From Rheinheimera baltica DSM 14885 (lineage in GTDB: Bacteria > Pseudomonadota > Gammaproteobacteria > Enterobacterales > Alteromonadaceae): a DNA stretch of 64,000 bases. The stretch lies in contig NZ_AUDG01000002.1 in assembly GCF_000425345.1 (NCBI RefSeq), forward strand, positions 124,001-188,000. The letters are read 5' to 3'. Below are positions 1 through 9,140 of the stretch, piece after piece. Below the pieces are notes generated by a model. It did not search any database and was not told where the DNA came from. It saw nothing but the letters and a program-made list of their open reading frames with translations. The position numbers and the translations under genes were made by a program. Position 1 is the stretch's first letter. Each line of letters starts with the position of its first letter.

Positions 1-930
1 ACCGCAGAGCAAATTCATCAAATTGGCTTAGACGATGTTGCCCGCATACATGATGAAATGCGCGCTATTATGCAAAAAACCGGCTTCGACGGTGACTTGC
101 ATGCCTTTTTTACCTTTATGCAAACCGACCCGCAGTTTTATTACCCTGAAACAGAGGAAGGCAAAGCTGAATATCTGACGCAGGCCACCGCGGTTATCGA
201 CCATATGCGCACCCAGTTAGACACGTTATTTTTGGTAAAACCCAAAGCCCCGATGATTGTTAAAGCCGTGGAGCCGTTTAGAGAAAAAACTGCCGGCAAG
301 GCATTTTATCAGTCACCTTCAATGGATGGCTCACGCCCAGGCATATACTACGCTAACCTGTATCGTATGAGTGACATGCCAAAGTATGAACTGGAAGCCT
401 TGGCTTATCATGAGGGGATCCCTGGCCATCATATGCAATTGGCTATCGCTCAAGAGCTGGAAGATATGCCCAAATTCCGCCGCTTTGGTGGCTATACCGC
501 CTATATTGAAGGCTGGGGGTTATATACCGAGCTGTTACCAAAAGAAATTGGCCTGTATCAAGACCCGTACTCTGACTTCGGCCGTTTGGCAATGGAACTT
601 TGGCGGGCCTGTCGCTTAGTGGTAGACACCGGCATTCATGCTAAAAAGTGGAGTCGTGAAGACGCTATTCAATATTTACTGGATAACACCCCCAATACCG
701 CAACCGCTATTGAAAAAGCCATCGAGCGTTATATTGTTATGCCATCACAGGCTACCGCCTACAAAATTGGCATGATTAAACTGATTGAGCTGCGCGAAAA
801 AGCCAAAACTACGTTAGGTGATAAATTTGATATCCGCGCCTTTCACGATGTGGTTTTGAAAAACGGCGCTGTGCCATTGGATGTGCTGGAGCAGTTAGTA
901 GACGAGTATATTGCTGCAACACAAGCATAA
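1..930 (+). CDS. DUF885 family metallohydrolase-like protein, 5'-truncated
   Basis: The reading frame is open from base 1, so only the C-terminal 309 residues are present and the start lies outside the window. The DUF885 signature HExxPGHH is encoded at bases 409-432 (HEGIPGHH), followed by a helical tail with a YIEGWGLY motif. The family is thought to contain zinc-dependent, often lipoprotein, peptidase-like enzymes; the HExxH-like motif supports this, but the substrate is unknown. Any signal peptide would be in the missing part. A strong bidirectional hairpin follows the stop codon and separates it from the convergent DUF924 gene. Confidence 0.85.
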   Translation, partial: TAEQIHQIGLDDVARIHDEMRAIMQKTGFDGDLHAFFTFMQTDPQFYYPETEEGKAEYLTQATAVIDHMRTQLDTLFLVKPKAPMIVKAVEPFREKTAGKAFYQSPSMDGSRPGIYYANLYRMSDMPKYELEALAYHEGIPGHHMQLAIAQELEDMPKFRRFGGYTAYIEGWGLYTELLPKEIGLYQDPYSDFGRLAMELWRACRLVVDTGIHAKKWSREDAIQYLLDNTPNTATAIEKAIERYIVMPSQATAYKIGMIKLIELREKAKTTLGDKFDIRAFHDVVLKNGAVPLDVLEQLVDEYIAATQA

Positions 931-947
931 TTGCTTTGCAGGGTAAT

Positions 948-975
948 AAGAAGCCGGTGTTATAACCGGCTTCTT
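948..975. terminator. Bidirectional terminator between convergent genes
   Basis: An 11-bp perfect stem (948-958 with 965-975) encloses a 6-base loop. The stem bottom is AAGAAG/CTTCTT, so both strands give a short T-rich tail. It sits between the stop codons of the DUF885 gene (+) and the DUF924 gene (-) and can serve both. Confidence 0.75.
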
Positions 976-979
976 TGCA

Positions 980-1516
980 TTAAAAACCTGAACCCGGTTG
1001 CTGTAAAAACGCTAACTCTTCAGCGGTTGAACTGCGCCCTAAAATACTATTGCGGTGCGGGTAACGGCCAAAGCGGTCGATAATAGCTTTATGCTTAAGT
1101 TCAAATTGGTAGTTATTCTCTGGCGCATAGTTTTTAAATAATACCTCAGCTTGCTGATGAATAGCGCGCGATTCACTATGCATATAAGGCATCAACAAAA
1201 AATTGCGCTCATCCGTATTTAGCCCAAGCAGTGCATGAGCCGCCACTGCCTCTTGCGCCAATACCAATGCCATTGCATCCTGAGCAAACGCAGCGGGCGA
1301 ATCGCGATGAATGTTACGTGAGAACTGGTCTAACACAATTATCTCTGCTAACCGTCCCTGAGGACTACTACGCCATAGGTATAACTCACCGGCTGCAGCC
1401 TGTTCTAACACCGAGGAAAAACGCTGGGTAATTAACGTATCAAAAGCGGCATCCTTCACCCACCACTGTTTGGGTTCAATATCGCTAAACCAGAAAGTTA
1501 ATATGTCTTTAAACAT
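980..1516 (-). CDS. DUF924 family protein
   Basis: This 178-residue soluble protein matches the DUF924 family (YPO3411-like). It begins with FWFSD and continues with W..D..FD.....F, LAEIIVLDQFSRNIHR and an LMPYMHSE segment, all typical of the family. Function is unknown; the fold is reported as all-helical and TPR-like. The ATG is preceded by an AAAGGA ribosome site. The gene is convergent with the upstream DUF885 gene and has no visible operon partner. Confidence 0.85.
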   Translation of the reverse strand: MFKDILTFWFSDIEPKQWWVKDAAFDTLITQRFSSVLEQAAAGELYLWRSSPQGRLAEIIVLDQFSRNIHRDSPAAFAQDAMALVLAQEAVAAHALLGLNTDERNFLLMPYMHSESRAIHQQAEVLFKNYAPENNYQFELKHKAIIDRFGRYPHRNSILGRSSTAEELAFLQQPGSGF

Positions 1517-1672
1517 GTCAGTCCTTTTATAGGTTTATAGCATTACATCACACTCTAGCTTATAAGCTGTTGCGTTACCTTGCAATTTTAGTGCGATGTA
1601 GCACCTGATATTTGCCCCTTGCGCGCATTTATAGGTATGCTGTGGACTATAGGCCTTTGCCAGAGAAACAAT

Positions 1673-2635
1673 ATGATTTCATTAAACTATTATGAGCCAG
1701 AAACCCAGCAATGGCAGCCAATAACATTTAATCAGTTGCCCACCCAGTTACCGGCTGACGCGCGTTTATGGATAAACCTGAATGACGCCAGCAGTGATGA
1801 GCAACAGACGATACTGCAGCATTTTGCTATTGCACCTACTTTAGCAGAAGACTTTGGCCGCCAACGCCACCCACCAAAACTGGAAGCAGAAACTCATTTT
1901 ACGCTGCTTATTTTGCGGGGATATGCCGACGTCGATTTTAGCGAGTATAGCGGCAGTGCGCAGGTAAATTTATTGTACTCTAAGCAGGTATTAATCAGCC
2001 GGATTTACTGTCATAACGCCAGTTTACTTAGCCAACTTAAACCGCAAATTAAGACAACACAAAGCGCTGATATTGCCGAGTGGATTAAACATCTAATTTT
2101 AACAGTGTCTGCAAGTTATCTGGAAAAACTGATTAACTTTGAAGAAGAACAAAGTGAACTTGAAGATGGTATGCTACAACGAGGCACAGATGAACAGATG
2201 GCGCGAATTATGCGCTACCGCTCAGTACTAAGAAAAATTAACCGTAATCTGGCCTATCAAAAAGATATTTTTGCTGACGCTTTTTATGAAGAGCAGAATC
2301 CGCTGTTGCGGCATTTTAGCGCCACAGATGTACGCGACTTCTATGAAAAATTTGAACGCCTGCACAGCATGACAGATTTATACTACGATCAACTCAGTGA
2401 CTTGGTAGAGGGTTATATTTCTACTACTTCACATCAAATTAATGAACGTATGAAAGTATTGACCATTGTCAGCACCATTTTTATACCGCTGACCTTTATA
2501 GCCGGCATTTACGGCATGAACTTTGTGTACATGCCTGAACTACAAATAGCCAATGCCTATTTTATTGTGTTAATTTTGATGGCGTTAGGCGGCATTGCCG
2601 GTTTGATTTGGTTTAAAATACGCGGCTGGTGGTAA
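1673..2635 (+). CDS. corA: CorA-family magnesium/divalent cation channel
   Basis: This is a 320-residue CorA-type channel for Mg2+ and possibly Co2+/Ni2+. It has a long N-terminal cytoplasmic domain with a charged alpha-helical stalk and two C-terminal membrane helices. The family signature GMN is at residues 281-283 (bases 2513-2521), at the end of the first membrane helix, in the context IYGMNF. An in-frame ATG lies at 1619, but 1673 gives the usual family N-terminus and has AGAGAAA just upstream. It precedes mgtE by 25 bases in the same direction, so the two magnesium transporters probably share a transcript. The symbol is family-level, as several CorA-like paralogues exist in this group. 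Confidence 0.85.
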   Translation: MISLNYYEPETQQWQPITFNQLPTQLPADARLWINLNDASSDEQQTILQHFAIAPTLAEDFGRQRHPPKLEAETHFTLLILRGYADVDFSEYSGSAQVNLLYSKQVLISRIYCHNASLLSQLKPQIKTTQSADIAEWIKHLILTVSASYLEKLINFEEEQSELEDGMLQRGTDEQMARIMRYRSVLRKINRNLAYQKDIFADAFYEEQNPLLRHFSATDVRDFYEKFERLHSMTDLYYDQLSDLVEGYISTTSHQINERMKVLTIVSTIFIPLTFIAGIYGMNFVYMPELQIANAYFIVLILMALGGIAGLIWFKIRGWW

Positions 2636-2660
2636 TACCACCCGGGCTAGGGAGTAGTAG

Positions 2661-4010
2661 ATGGCTGATAACCAACCGCTGGATATTGAAGAAATTGTTC
2701 GCGACAGCTTTGATGAGAACGAAGCGGAACAACTGACGGATAAATTAAGCCAGTTAGAACCGGAGGAAATTGCTATTGCTTTAGAAGCAATGCCGGTTGA
2801 ACAGCGGGTGAGCACCTGGCTGAGCTTACATCCTGATGACCAGATTGCTGCCTTAACCTATATGCGGGTTGATGCCCGTGATAACATTTTTAAACAATTA
2901 GACGAACAACAACTGCGCTCTTTAGTTGAGGGCATGGAAGTTGATGATCTGATTGAATTGCTAGACGAACTTCCACAGAGAATATACGACTACGCCTGCT
3001 CACGCCTTGACGAAAGCCAGCGCCGTTGGCTGGACACCGCCTTAGGATATGATGAAGATCAGTGCGGCCGTTACGCTGATCACGATATGCTCATTATCAA
3101 CAAAAACGCCAAGGTGCGGGACGCCATTCGTTTATTCCGTCAGTTGGCAGAAGACGCTGAATATCACGATGCTTTATTTGTCGTCGATCGCACAGGCCGC
3201 TACGTTGGCTTAGTGCATGCGACCCAATTGTTAGGCCTTGGCAGCCACTTACCGGTTGAAACGGTGATAGATAAAGAAGCACCGCTGGTAGAGGGGGAGA
3301 TGGATTTGGATCAAGGCTCAGATATTGTCTCACGCTCGGGCTACACCGCCTTAGCGGTAATAGACTCAAACGGCAAGCTACTGGGACGTCTGTCGATTGG
3401 TGAAGCTTTGGAAAACGTGCGTAGAAGCCTTGAAAGCCAGTTTATGCATACAGCAGGTTTGGACGAAGAAGAAGATTTGTTTGCACCGATTTTTAACAGT
3501 GCAAAACGCCGGGCACTTTGGTTGGGGATTAACCTGTTAACCGCATTTCTTGCCGCCTGGACCATTGGCTTATTTGAAGCGACCTTACAACAAGTCGTCG
3601 CTCTGGCCGTATTAATGCCAATTGTCGCCAGTATGGGCGGTATAGCAGGCAGCCAAACACTTACGTTAATGATCCGGGGCCTGGCGCTGGAACAAATCAC
3701 CCCCAAAACGTACATGACATTACTGCGAAAAGAATTGGGTGTTGGGGCCATTAATGGCCTGTTATGGGCGCTGGTTATTGCCGCCATTACCTATTTTTGG
3801 TTTGGTGATTTAATTATTGGCGGCGTAATTGGTTTAGCCATCGTAATTAATATTGTCGCCGCAGCTATATCAGGGGTGATGATCCCGATATGGCTGGAGA
3901 AAATGGATATTGATCCTGCCCTCTCCGGTTCAGTTATTCTTACCACAGTGACAGACGTCGTTGGCTTTTTTGCCTTTCTCGGTTTAGGCTCTCTATTCTT
4001 AATGGCCTGA
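2661..4010 (+). CDS. mgtE: Magnesium transporter MgtE
   Basis: At 449 residues this is full length for MgtE. The order is an N-terminal superhelical domain (about 1-125) with the run EPEEIAIALEAMP, a CBS pair (about 130-255), a connecting helix, and five membrane helices from about residue 280. The pore region contains PIVASMGGIAGSQTL, close to the family consensus. MgtE is a Mg2+-gated channel whose cytoplasmic N and CBS domains sense intracellular Mg2+. A GGGAG site precedes the ATG. It directly follows the corA-like gene, pairing two unrelated Mg2+ uptake families. Confidence 0.93.
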   Translation: MADNQPLDIEEIVRDSFDENEAEQLTDKLSQLEPEEIAIALEAMPVEQRVSTWLSLHPDDQIAALTYMRVDARDNIFKQLDEQQLRSLVEGMEVDDLIELLDELPQRIYDYACSRLDESQRRWLDTALGYDEDQCGRYADHDMLIINKNAKVRDAIRLFRQLAEDAEYHDALFVVDRTGRYVGLVHATQLLGLGSHLPVETVIDKEAPLVEGEMDLDQGSDIVSRSGYTALAVIDSNGKLLGRLSIGEALENVRRSLESQFMHTAGLDEEEDLFAPIFNSAKRRALWLGINLLTAFLAAWTIGLFEATLQQVVALAVLMPIVASMGGIAGSQTLTLMIRGLALEQITPKTYMTLLRKELGVGAINGLLWALVIAAITYFWFGDLIIGGVIGLAIVINIVAAAISGVMIPIWLEKMDIDPALSGSVILTTVTDVVGFFAFLGLGSLFLMA

Positions 4011-4032
4011 AAAAGCAACGCAATTATTTCAT

Positions 4033-4062
4033 GCTGGTAGCAGTATTCTTGCTGCTACCAGC
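4033..4062 (+). terminator. Hairpin after mgtE, possible terminator
   Basis: An 11-bp perfect stem (4033-4043 with 4052-4062) with an 8-base loop lies 23 bases after the mgtE stop. No T-run follows immediately, so it may be a weak or factor-dependent terminator or an mRNA 3' stabiliser. Confidence 0.4.
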
Positions 4063-4112
4063 GCCAGACAATTTTACAATAGCAAATAGACTTATCGCTT
4101 ATCGGAGAGCGC

Positions 4113-5030
4113 ATGAAAATTGCGATTTTATCGCGCAATGCAGAGCTGTATTCCACCAAACGCTTGGTTGAAGCAGCAACAAACCGTGGCCATCAGGTTC
4201 AGGTGGTCGACCCCCTAACCTGCTACATCAATGTGAATCAAATTAAATCATCAATTCACCATAAAGGTGAAGCGCTGGAAGGCTTTGATGCGGTTATCCC
4301 ACGTATTGGTGCCTCAATCACCTTTTATGGCACCGCGGTGCTGCGCCAATTTGAAATGATGGGTGTTTATACCCTTAACGAGTCTGTGGCGATTAGCCGT
4401 GCACGGGACAAACTGCGCAGCCTGCAGCTGCTAGCGCGCCAGGGTATTGGCTTACCCGTAACGGGTTTTGCAGATAAGCCAGGCGATATTCCCGATCTTA
4501 TTGAGATGGTGGGCGGTGCGCCGCTGGTGATAAAATTACTGGAAGGCACCCAGGGTATTGGGGTTGTGCTGGCGGAAACCCGTACTGCAGCAGAGAGTGT
4601 GATTGAAGCCTTTATGGGTTTAAACGCCAACATACTGGTACAAGAATATATCCGCGAAGCTAACGGCGCCGATATCCGTTGTTTTGTAGTCGGTAATAAA
4701 GTGATTGCGGCGATGAAACGGCAGGCTAAAGCAGGTGAATTCCGGTCAAACCTGCACCGGGGAGGTACTGCATCAACTGTGCGCCTGAGTAAAGATGAAC
4801 GCAGCACGGCCATTCGCGCCGCGAAAACCATGGGGTTAAATGTTGCCGGCGTAGACTTACTGCGCTCAAATCATGGGCCAGTGGTGATGGAAGTTAACAG
4901 TTCACCCGGGCTTGAAGGTATTGAAGCGGCAACAGATAAGAATATTGCTGATTTGACCATTGCGTTTTTGGAGCAAAAAGTGGCTGCCCATAAAACCAAA
5001 CGTAAACTTAATACCAAAGGAACTGGCTAA
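4113..5030 (+). CDS. rimK: Ribosomal protein S6--L-glutamate ligase RimK
   Basis: RimK is an ATP-grasp ligase that adds glutamate residues to the C-terminus of ribosomal protein S6. The 305-residue protein starts with MKIAILSRN and carries the ATP-grasp core with [15 protein letters not shown], the [16 protein letters not shown] strand and the Mg-binding [14 protein letters not shown] motif near residue 265. Length is near the usual 300. GGAG precedes the ATG. Its stop overlaps the start of the next gene by one base (TAATG), indicating translational coupling with the aspartoacylase-like gene, a common partner of rimK. Confidence 0.92.
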   Translation: MKIAILSRNAELYSTKRLVEAATNRGHQVQVVDPLTCYINVNQIKSSIHHKGEALEGFDAVIPRIGASITFYGTAVLRQFEMMGVYTLNESVAISRARDKLRSLQLLARQGIGLPVTGFADKPGDIPDLIEMVGGAPLVIKLLEGTQGIGVVLAETRTAAESVIEAFMGLNANILVQEYIREANGADIRCFVVGNKVIAAMKRQAKAGEFRSNLHRGGTASTVRLSKDERSTAIRAAKTMGLNVAGVDLLRSNHGPVVMEVNSSPGLEGIEAATDKNIADLTIAFLEQKVAAHKTKRKLNTKGTG

Positions 5031-6085
5031 TGCAGACCGGCAACCGAGCCCCGTTTATATTGGGTAACAGCAGCATTCCACCCGGCAGCCGCGCGGTAGT
5101 TGATATTCCCTTTGGCAAGTTGTATACCCATACCGAACTGAATATTGGTGCTCATGTTGTGCATGGTCAAAAAGCTGGCCCTATTTTACTGGTTACGGCT
5201 GCACTTCATGGCGATGAAATTAACGGCGTGGAGATATGCCGCCGCCTGCTAAAACTTCCCCGCCTGAGCCAGTTAAAAGGCACATTGGTTGTAGTGCCTA
5301 TTGTGAATACTTACGGCTTTGTACAACAGTCCCGCTATCTGCCAGACCGGCGTGATTTAAACCGATGTTTCCCAGGCAGTGAAAAAGGCTCACTGGGTAG
5401 CCGAATGGCTTGTCAGTTTACTGAGCAATTTTTGCGCAAATGCACCCATGCCATAGATTTGCACACCGGTGCGATTCACCGCGCTAATCTGCCCCAGGTG
5501 CGTGCCAGCGCTAAGGATAAAATAGCACTGCGCATGGCAGAAATGTTCAATGCCCCCATTATCATTAAAGCGGCCAGCCGGGACGGTACAATGCGCGGCA
5601 CGGCAAACAACCTCGGTATTCCAATATTACTTTATGAAGCCGGAGAAGCGCTGCGCTTTGACGAGCAGGCTATAAATGTTGGCGTACGCGGAATACTCAA
5701 TGTAATGACGGATTTAGGCATGTTAAGAGCTGGCCGGAAACGCCCAAACACGAAATCGTTATTCTCGAAAAAAAGTAGCTGGGTAAGAGCCGAACACGAT
5801 GGCATAGCACGCTATTATGTTAGCCTGGGCCAAACAGTGAAGCCCGGTGACGTTCTGGCACATATCTACTCACCCTACTCCGATTTTGAAGTTGCGGTAC
5901 ATGCCAGCTTTGCAGGTATTGTTATTGGCAGAAACAACTTACCATTGGTAAACGAAGGCGAAGCTTTGTTTCATGTCGCCGAAGTCAGCTCGCTAGATGA
6001 AGCCGAAAAAACGCTCGACGCCATTAACGATGAAGTGGACAATGCCATGCCGCCGGTATTGGGCGAGGAATATGGCGTAGTGTAA
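5030..6085 (+). CDS. RimK-linked succinylglutamate desuccinylase/aspartoacylase family protein
   Basis: This 351-residue protein is a zinc carboxypeptidase-like (M14-related) AstE/AspA family member. Probable zinc ligands are H60 and E63 in LHGDEING and H145 in IDLHTG, with DRRDLNRCFPG between them, as in the family. The C-terminal 100 residues form a biotinyl/lipoyl-like beta domain common in this subgroup. The one-base overlap with rimK suggests a joint role, perhaps trimming or recycling glutamyl products, but the substrate is not established. A 7-bp hairpin surrounds the stop codon (6074-6094). Confidence 0.82.
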   Translation: MQTGNRAPFILGNSSIPPGSRAVVDIPFGKLYTHTELNIGAHVVHGQKAGPILLVTAALHGDEINGVEICRRLLKLPRLSQLKGTLVVVPIVNTYGFVQQSRYLPDRRDLNRCFPGSEKGSLGSRMACQFTEQFLRKCTHAIDLHTGAIHRANLPQVRASAKDKIALRMAEMFNAPIIIKAASRDGTMRGTANNLGIPILLYEAGEALRFDEQAINVGVRGILNVMTDLGMLRAGRKRPNTKSLFSKKSSWVRAEHDGIARYYVSLGQTVKPGDVLAHIYSPYSDFEVAVHASFAGIVIGRNNLPLVNEGEALFHVAEVSSLDEAEKTLDAINDEVDNAMPPVLGEEYGVV

Positions 6086-6113
6086 TGCTACGCCTGCTTA
6101 CACAAAATAGGTA

Positions 6114-6878
6114 TTAGTCTTTTTCTGCAACAACATCGTAAGGCTTTAACGCGGGTAAACGTTGCTGCAGCTGCTGTTCTATTTCATCCAGCTCTTGCAT
6201 ACGCTGACAAAACAAAGCGGATTTCTCTTCAAGCTCTACCGCTTTGGCATCCAGGCCCAAATTTATTTTATCGACTAAGTGACCAACAGATTGCCACTCC
6301 TGGTTATCGCTGCGTTCAAAGTTACTATCAGAATGGCGTAACGCATCTCGCAATGCGCCCCAAACTGCCCCTACTGTGCGCCGTGCTAAGTTATCTAGTT
6401 GTGGTTTAAGTTCGGCATGCAAAAAATAATCAAGCTCTTTCAAACTTTGAGGCGCCAAATAAAAGTGTTCATTTGTACGCACAAAACGTGACATCCACTG
6501 AAATGTCGTTTCTCGCACCAACTCTCGCCATTCAGCCTGCTGCGATTTACTACCAATACCTGTAAACATGGCTTCAATGCTAGACAAACCCAGTTCAACA
6601 CCATCAACAGCAATACTGACTATCTCTGGCACAAACTTGCGTAAACCATGGCTATACTGCTGCAATAACAGGGACTCTTCGGCAGATAAGTTAATCCATT
6701 CGCCTCGGATAAACAGTTGTGTGTCACCACTTATTTGCACATGGGTGCGGTTATTTTGCAGTATACGGATGTGTTCTGGCGCAATAAGCACACCATGGGT
6801 AAACGCCATATTGCATTCAGCAGCCCATACCGATGGCGTAGCAAACACCATGGCAAGCAGATAAATATAGGATTTCAT
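6114..6878 (-). CDS. YggN-like periplasmic protein (DUF2884)
   Basis: This 254-residue protein has a cleavable signal peptide (about residues 1-19, ending SVWA) and matches the YggN/DUF2884 family. It contains the ECNMAFTHGVLI start of the mature protein, a strand-rich segment about QISGDTQLFIRGEWINL, and a long charged helical C-terminus. The function of YggN is unknown. It stands alone on the minus strand, converging with the rimK pair. Confidence 0.75.
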   Translation of the reverse strand: MKSYIYLLAMVFATPSVWAAECNMAFTHGVLIAPEHIRILQNNRTHVQISGDTQLFIRGEWINLSAEESLLLQQYSHGLRKFVPEIVSIAVDGVELGLSSIEAMFTGIGSKSQQAEWRELVRETTFQWMSRFVRTNEHFYLAPQSLKELDYFLHAELKPQLDNLARRTVGAVWGALRDALRHSDSNFERSDNQEWQSVGHLVDKINLGLDAKAVELEEKSALFCQRMQELDEIEQQLQQRLPALKPYDVVAEKD

Positions 6879-6980
6879 ACCACAGGCTCCAACACCAATA
6901 CGTCGCTAGAGCTTACGACACTATCCAAACGAAAGCTTTAGCGTATGCCGCACAAACATTGGCAATTGTCGAAAACAACA

Positions 6981-8648
6981 TCATAAAAACGGTTCTATTG
7001 CCGGGCTATTGTCAACAAGCATTATTTTTGATGGGCCATACTCACGGCGACTGCGAATATGATCAGTGCCAAAATGCACAACTACTGCAGAAAATAACTG
7101 CTGACGCACCACGATCAACGTCTGGTCTAACTTTTCCCGGCGCTGCGACTCTAACTGCTTGATATCCTCAATCAGGGCCATCGCCACATTTCGGTTATCA
7201 TCAAACGCTTGCTGTAACTCCTGCTTGCGAAGTTCAATCTGGGCGTTACCTTCAATTTTCTTTAATTTCTCCAGTTGCTCACGAATGTCCTGCATATCTT
7301 TTTTTGCTGCACTCACACTGGCACGCAATACCTCTTGCTTTTCTGCAATCGGATCTATCATGCGATTAAGCTCGATCAGAATATTACTACTTGATGGCGC
7401 GCCAAGGTTACCGGTATAAATACCGTAATCCAGATAAAAATAACCCCCAATAACTTTGCCGTTGGGATTATCTTCTGGCCCCGCATACACTTTAGCTGCC
7501 GCTACGGCACAATGCATAAGTTGCTTGTTAACGTATATGTTGCCGTCGCAACTAAGTCTGGCATACTGGGCGATGTTGCATTGAATATCACCCTTAGCCT
7601 TTAATTCAGTGCTATATTCACTGTCTTTTTCAGCACTGGGGATTTGGTGACCGATAATCGAGCCACCAACGTTGATATCACCACCGGCCTCAATCAACGT
7701 GCCTTCAACAAAGCCCTTTATAAACACGTTACCACCAGCAATAACCTTCATACCTTCGGTAACATCACCGTTAATGACAACTGAGCCTTTAAAGATAATA
7801 TGCCCGGTTGACAGATCCACATTTTTTACCGTAAAAACTTCATCAACGGTAGCACCATTATCAACAACACGTGGCAAACCATCACGCGCAGCAATCAGCA
7901 ATTCATTGTCAGCAGCTGATAGCTCGCTACCTTCAGCCATTTGCCATTCAATAACTTGCCCTGGATTAGCGGGGATAAGACTGCCATCGACCAGCATGCC
8001 ATCAACCCCCGCTGTTGGCGGGTGGCGACGCATCAAGTTGTCCCCCGCACGTACTGCTGGAATCACACCAAAGTCACGTAAATCAGCTTTGTCTTCAGTT
8101 TGCACCAGCGGCTTATTGCGCCGGCTTTGCATTTCGGGAATTAATGGTTCAAAACGTGAGTTTTGTCCATGCACAACGGCACGCCCCCGCGCAACGACTA
8201 GTTTAACTTTGCTGCCGGGGTCAGCTTTACTGGCGTGGGTGACAAGTTTAATAATGTGGTCTTTACTGAAACCAAATACTATGCTGGCTTCTTGTGCTGC
8301 CTTAACCAAAGCATTGGCAGACATTGGTGCGCCGCCCCAGGCTGCTGTAATGATTGCTGCCGCTGACATTTTATCTTCAGTGATGTCAAAACTAAGCTCG
8401 GCATCTCGCTTTTCGGCTACACGATAATAAAGTAATGCGCCTTCGGGCTGAAGTTTTTCTTTGATTTTTTGCTGGATTTGCTGATACTCCACCAACAGAT
8501 TAGTAATTTGTTCTTGAATAACCAGGCATCGACCATAGCCTGCCGCTTGTAGCTGAGTATTCACGTCCTGTGCACTTAGCGGCGCAAGCGTTGCTGGCAC
8601 CGTTATTTTTATACTATTATTGTGCTCGGTAAATTGCATATTATTCAC
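6981..8648 (-). CDS. FapA-family protein (DUF342, polymer-forming beta-helix)
   Basis: This 555-residue protein belongs to the DUF342/FapA group. It has an N-terminal FapA domain (about 60-260, with LPRVVDNG nearby), a central repeated beta-helix with HIIFKGSVVINGDVTEGMKVIAGGN-type repeats (about 260-400), and a C-terminal coiled coil (about 420-520). FapA proteins are linked to flagellar or polar assembly in some gammaproteobacteria; the role here is inferred. The first codon may be GTG at 8648 or ATG at 8639; neither has a convincing ribosome site. The stop is TGA at 6981-6983. Confidence 0.8.
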   Translation of the reverse strand: MNNMQFTEHNNSIKITVPATLAPLSAQDVNTQLQAAGYGRCLVIQEQITNLLVEYQQIQQKIKEKLQPEGALLYYRVAEKRDAELSFDITEDKMSAAAIITAAWGGAPMSANALVKAAQEASIVFGFSKDHIIKLVTHASKADPGSKVKLVVARGRAVVHGQNSRFEPLIPEMQSRRNKPLVQTEDKADLRDFGVIPAVRAGDNLMRRHPPTAGVDGMLVDGSLIPANPGQVIEWQMAEGSELSAADNELLIAARDGLPRVVDNGATVDEVFTVKNVDLSTGHIIFKGSVVINGDVTEGMKVIAGGNVFIKGFVEGTLIEAGGDINVGGSIIGHQIPSAEKDSEYSTELKAKGDIQCNIAQYARLSCDGNIYVNKQLMHCAVAAAKVYAGPEDNPNGKVIGGYFYLDYGIYTGNLGAPSSSNILIELNRMIDPIAEKQEVLRASVSAAKKDMQDIREQLEKLKKIEGNAQIELRKQELQQAFDDNRNVAMALIEDIKQLESQRREKLDQTLIVVRQQLFSAVVVHFGTDHIRSRREYGPSKIMLVDNSPAIEPFL

Positions 8649-8705
8649 ACTTTTGGTTACTACGTTGAAGCAACCCTACTGAAACAAATAACCTGGCTAA
8701 AGGCA

Positions 8706-8729
8706 AGCCCTGAAAAGTGTAACAGGGCT
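8706..8729 (-). terminator. Hairpin after the small unknown gene
   Basis: A 7-bp perfect stem (AGCCCTG with CAGGGCT) and a 10-base loop lie 17 bases beyond the stop of the minus-strand gene ending at 8746. The downstream minus-strand sequence is only moderately T-rich (TTGCCTTTAG), so this is a weak terminator candidate before the fapA-like gene. Confidence 0.4.
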
Positions 8730-8745
8730 ATTTATCCGGAAAAAT

Positions 8746-9081
8746 TTAAATATAATTTTCCTGATGGATGCGAATAAATAGATCTGTTCCTGTTTTACTG
8801 TAATCCACTTTATATTCTTTATTATTGATAGCTTGGATAAACAACAGCGTCTTAGCTTCACCAAACACGTCTGAGCTGGAGATATCAACTACCTCCATGT
8901 AACGTTCTTTTGCTTCTGCACGGTTCGTAGGCACCGCTTCGATAAACAGCTTTACACCATGCCGCGTTACGACGATATTAGGGTCGTTATCGTCATTGAC
9001 CACTACAAGATCCATTTTTTTATTTTTATGGATCAAAGTATTACGACCACTTACCAAAAATGCTTTTTCGTAATTATTCAT
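8746..9081 (-). CDS. Small protein of unknown function (111 aa)
   Basis: I do not recognise this family. The product is a soluble, charged 111-residue protein without signal peptide, membrane segment or cysteines. It has alternating strand-like segments (KMDLVVVNDD, GVKLFIEAVP, AKTLLFIQAI, GTDLFIRI) that suggest a small beta-rich fold. The ATG at 9081 is preferred over the TTG at 9084; AGGGCAG lies just upstream. It sits between the DUF2982-like and FapA-like genes on the same strand. Its length and clean start support a real gene. Confidence 0.6.
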   Translation of the reverse strand: MNNYEKAFLVSGRNTLIHKNKKMDLVVVNDDNDPNIVVTRHGVKLFIEAVPTNRAEAKERYMEVVDISSSDVFGEAKTLLFIQAINNKEYKVDYSKTGTDLFIRIHQENYI

Positions 9082-9140
9082 CAACTGCCCTGCGTAACAT
9101 GTAATATTGCCATTATTATGATACAGACCGCACAGAGTGT

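Noticed and set aside
6074-6094. A 7-bp hairpin around the aspartoacylase-like stop codon
   Set aside because: The stem includes coding sequence and there is no T-run on either strand, so a terminator call is not supported.
7672-8427. A 251-codon plus-strand frame inside the FapA-like gene
   Set aside because: It is antisense to a long, recognisable gene and shows low-complexity serine/proline composition typical of an antisense shadow.
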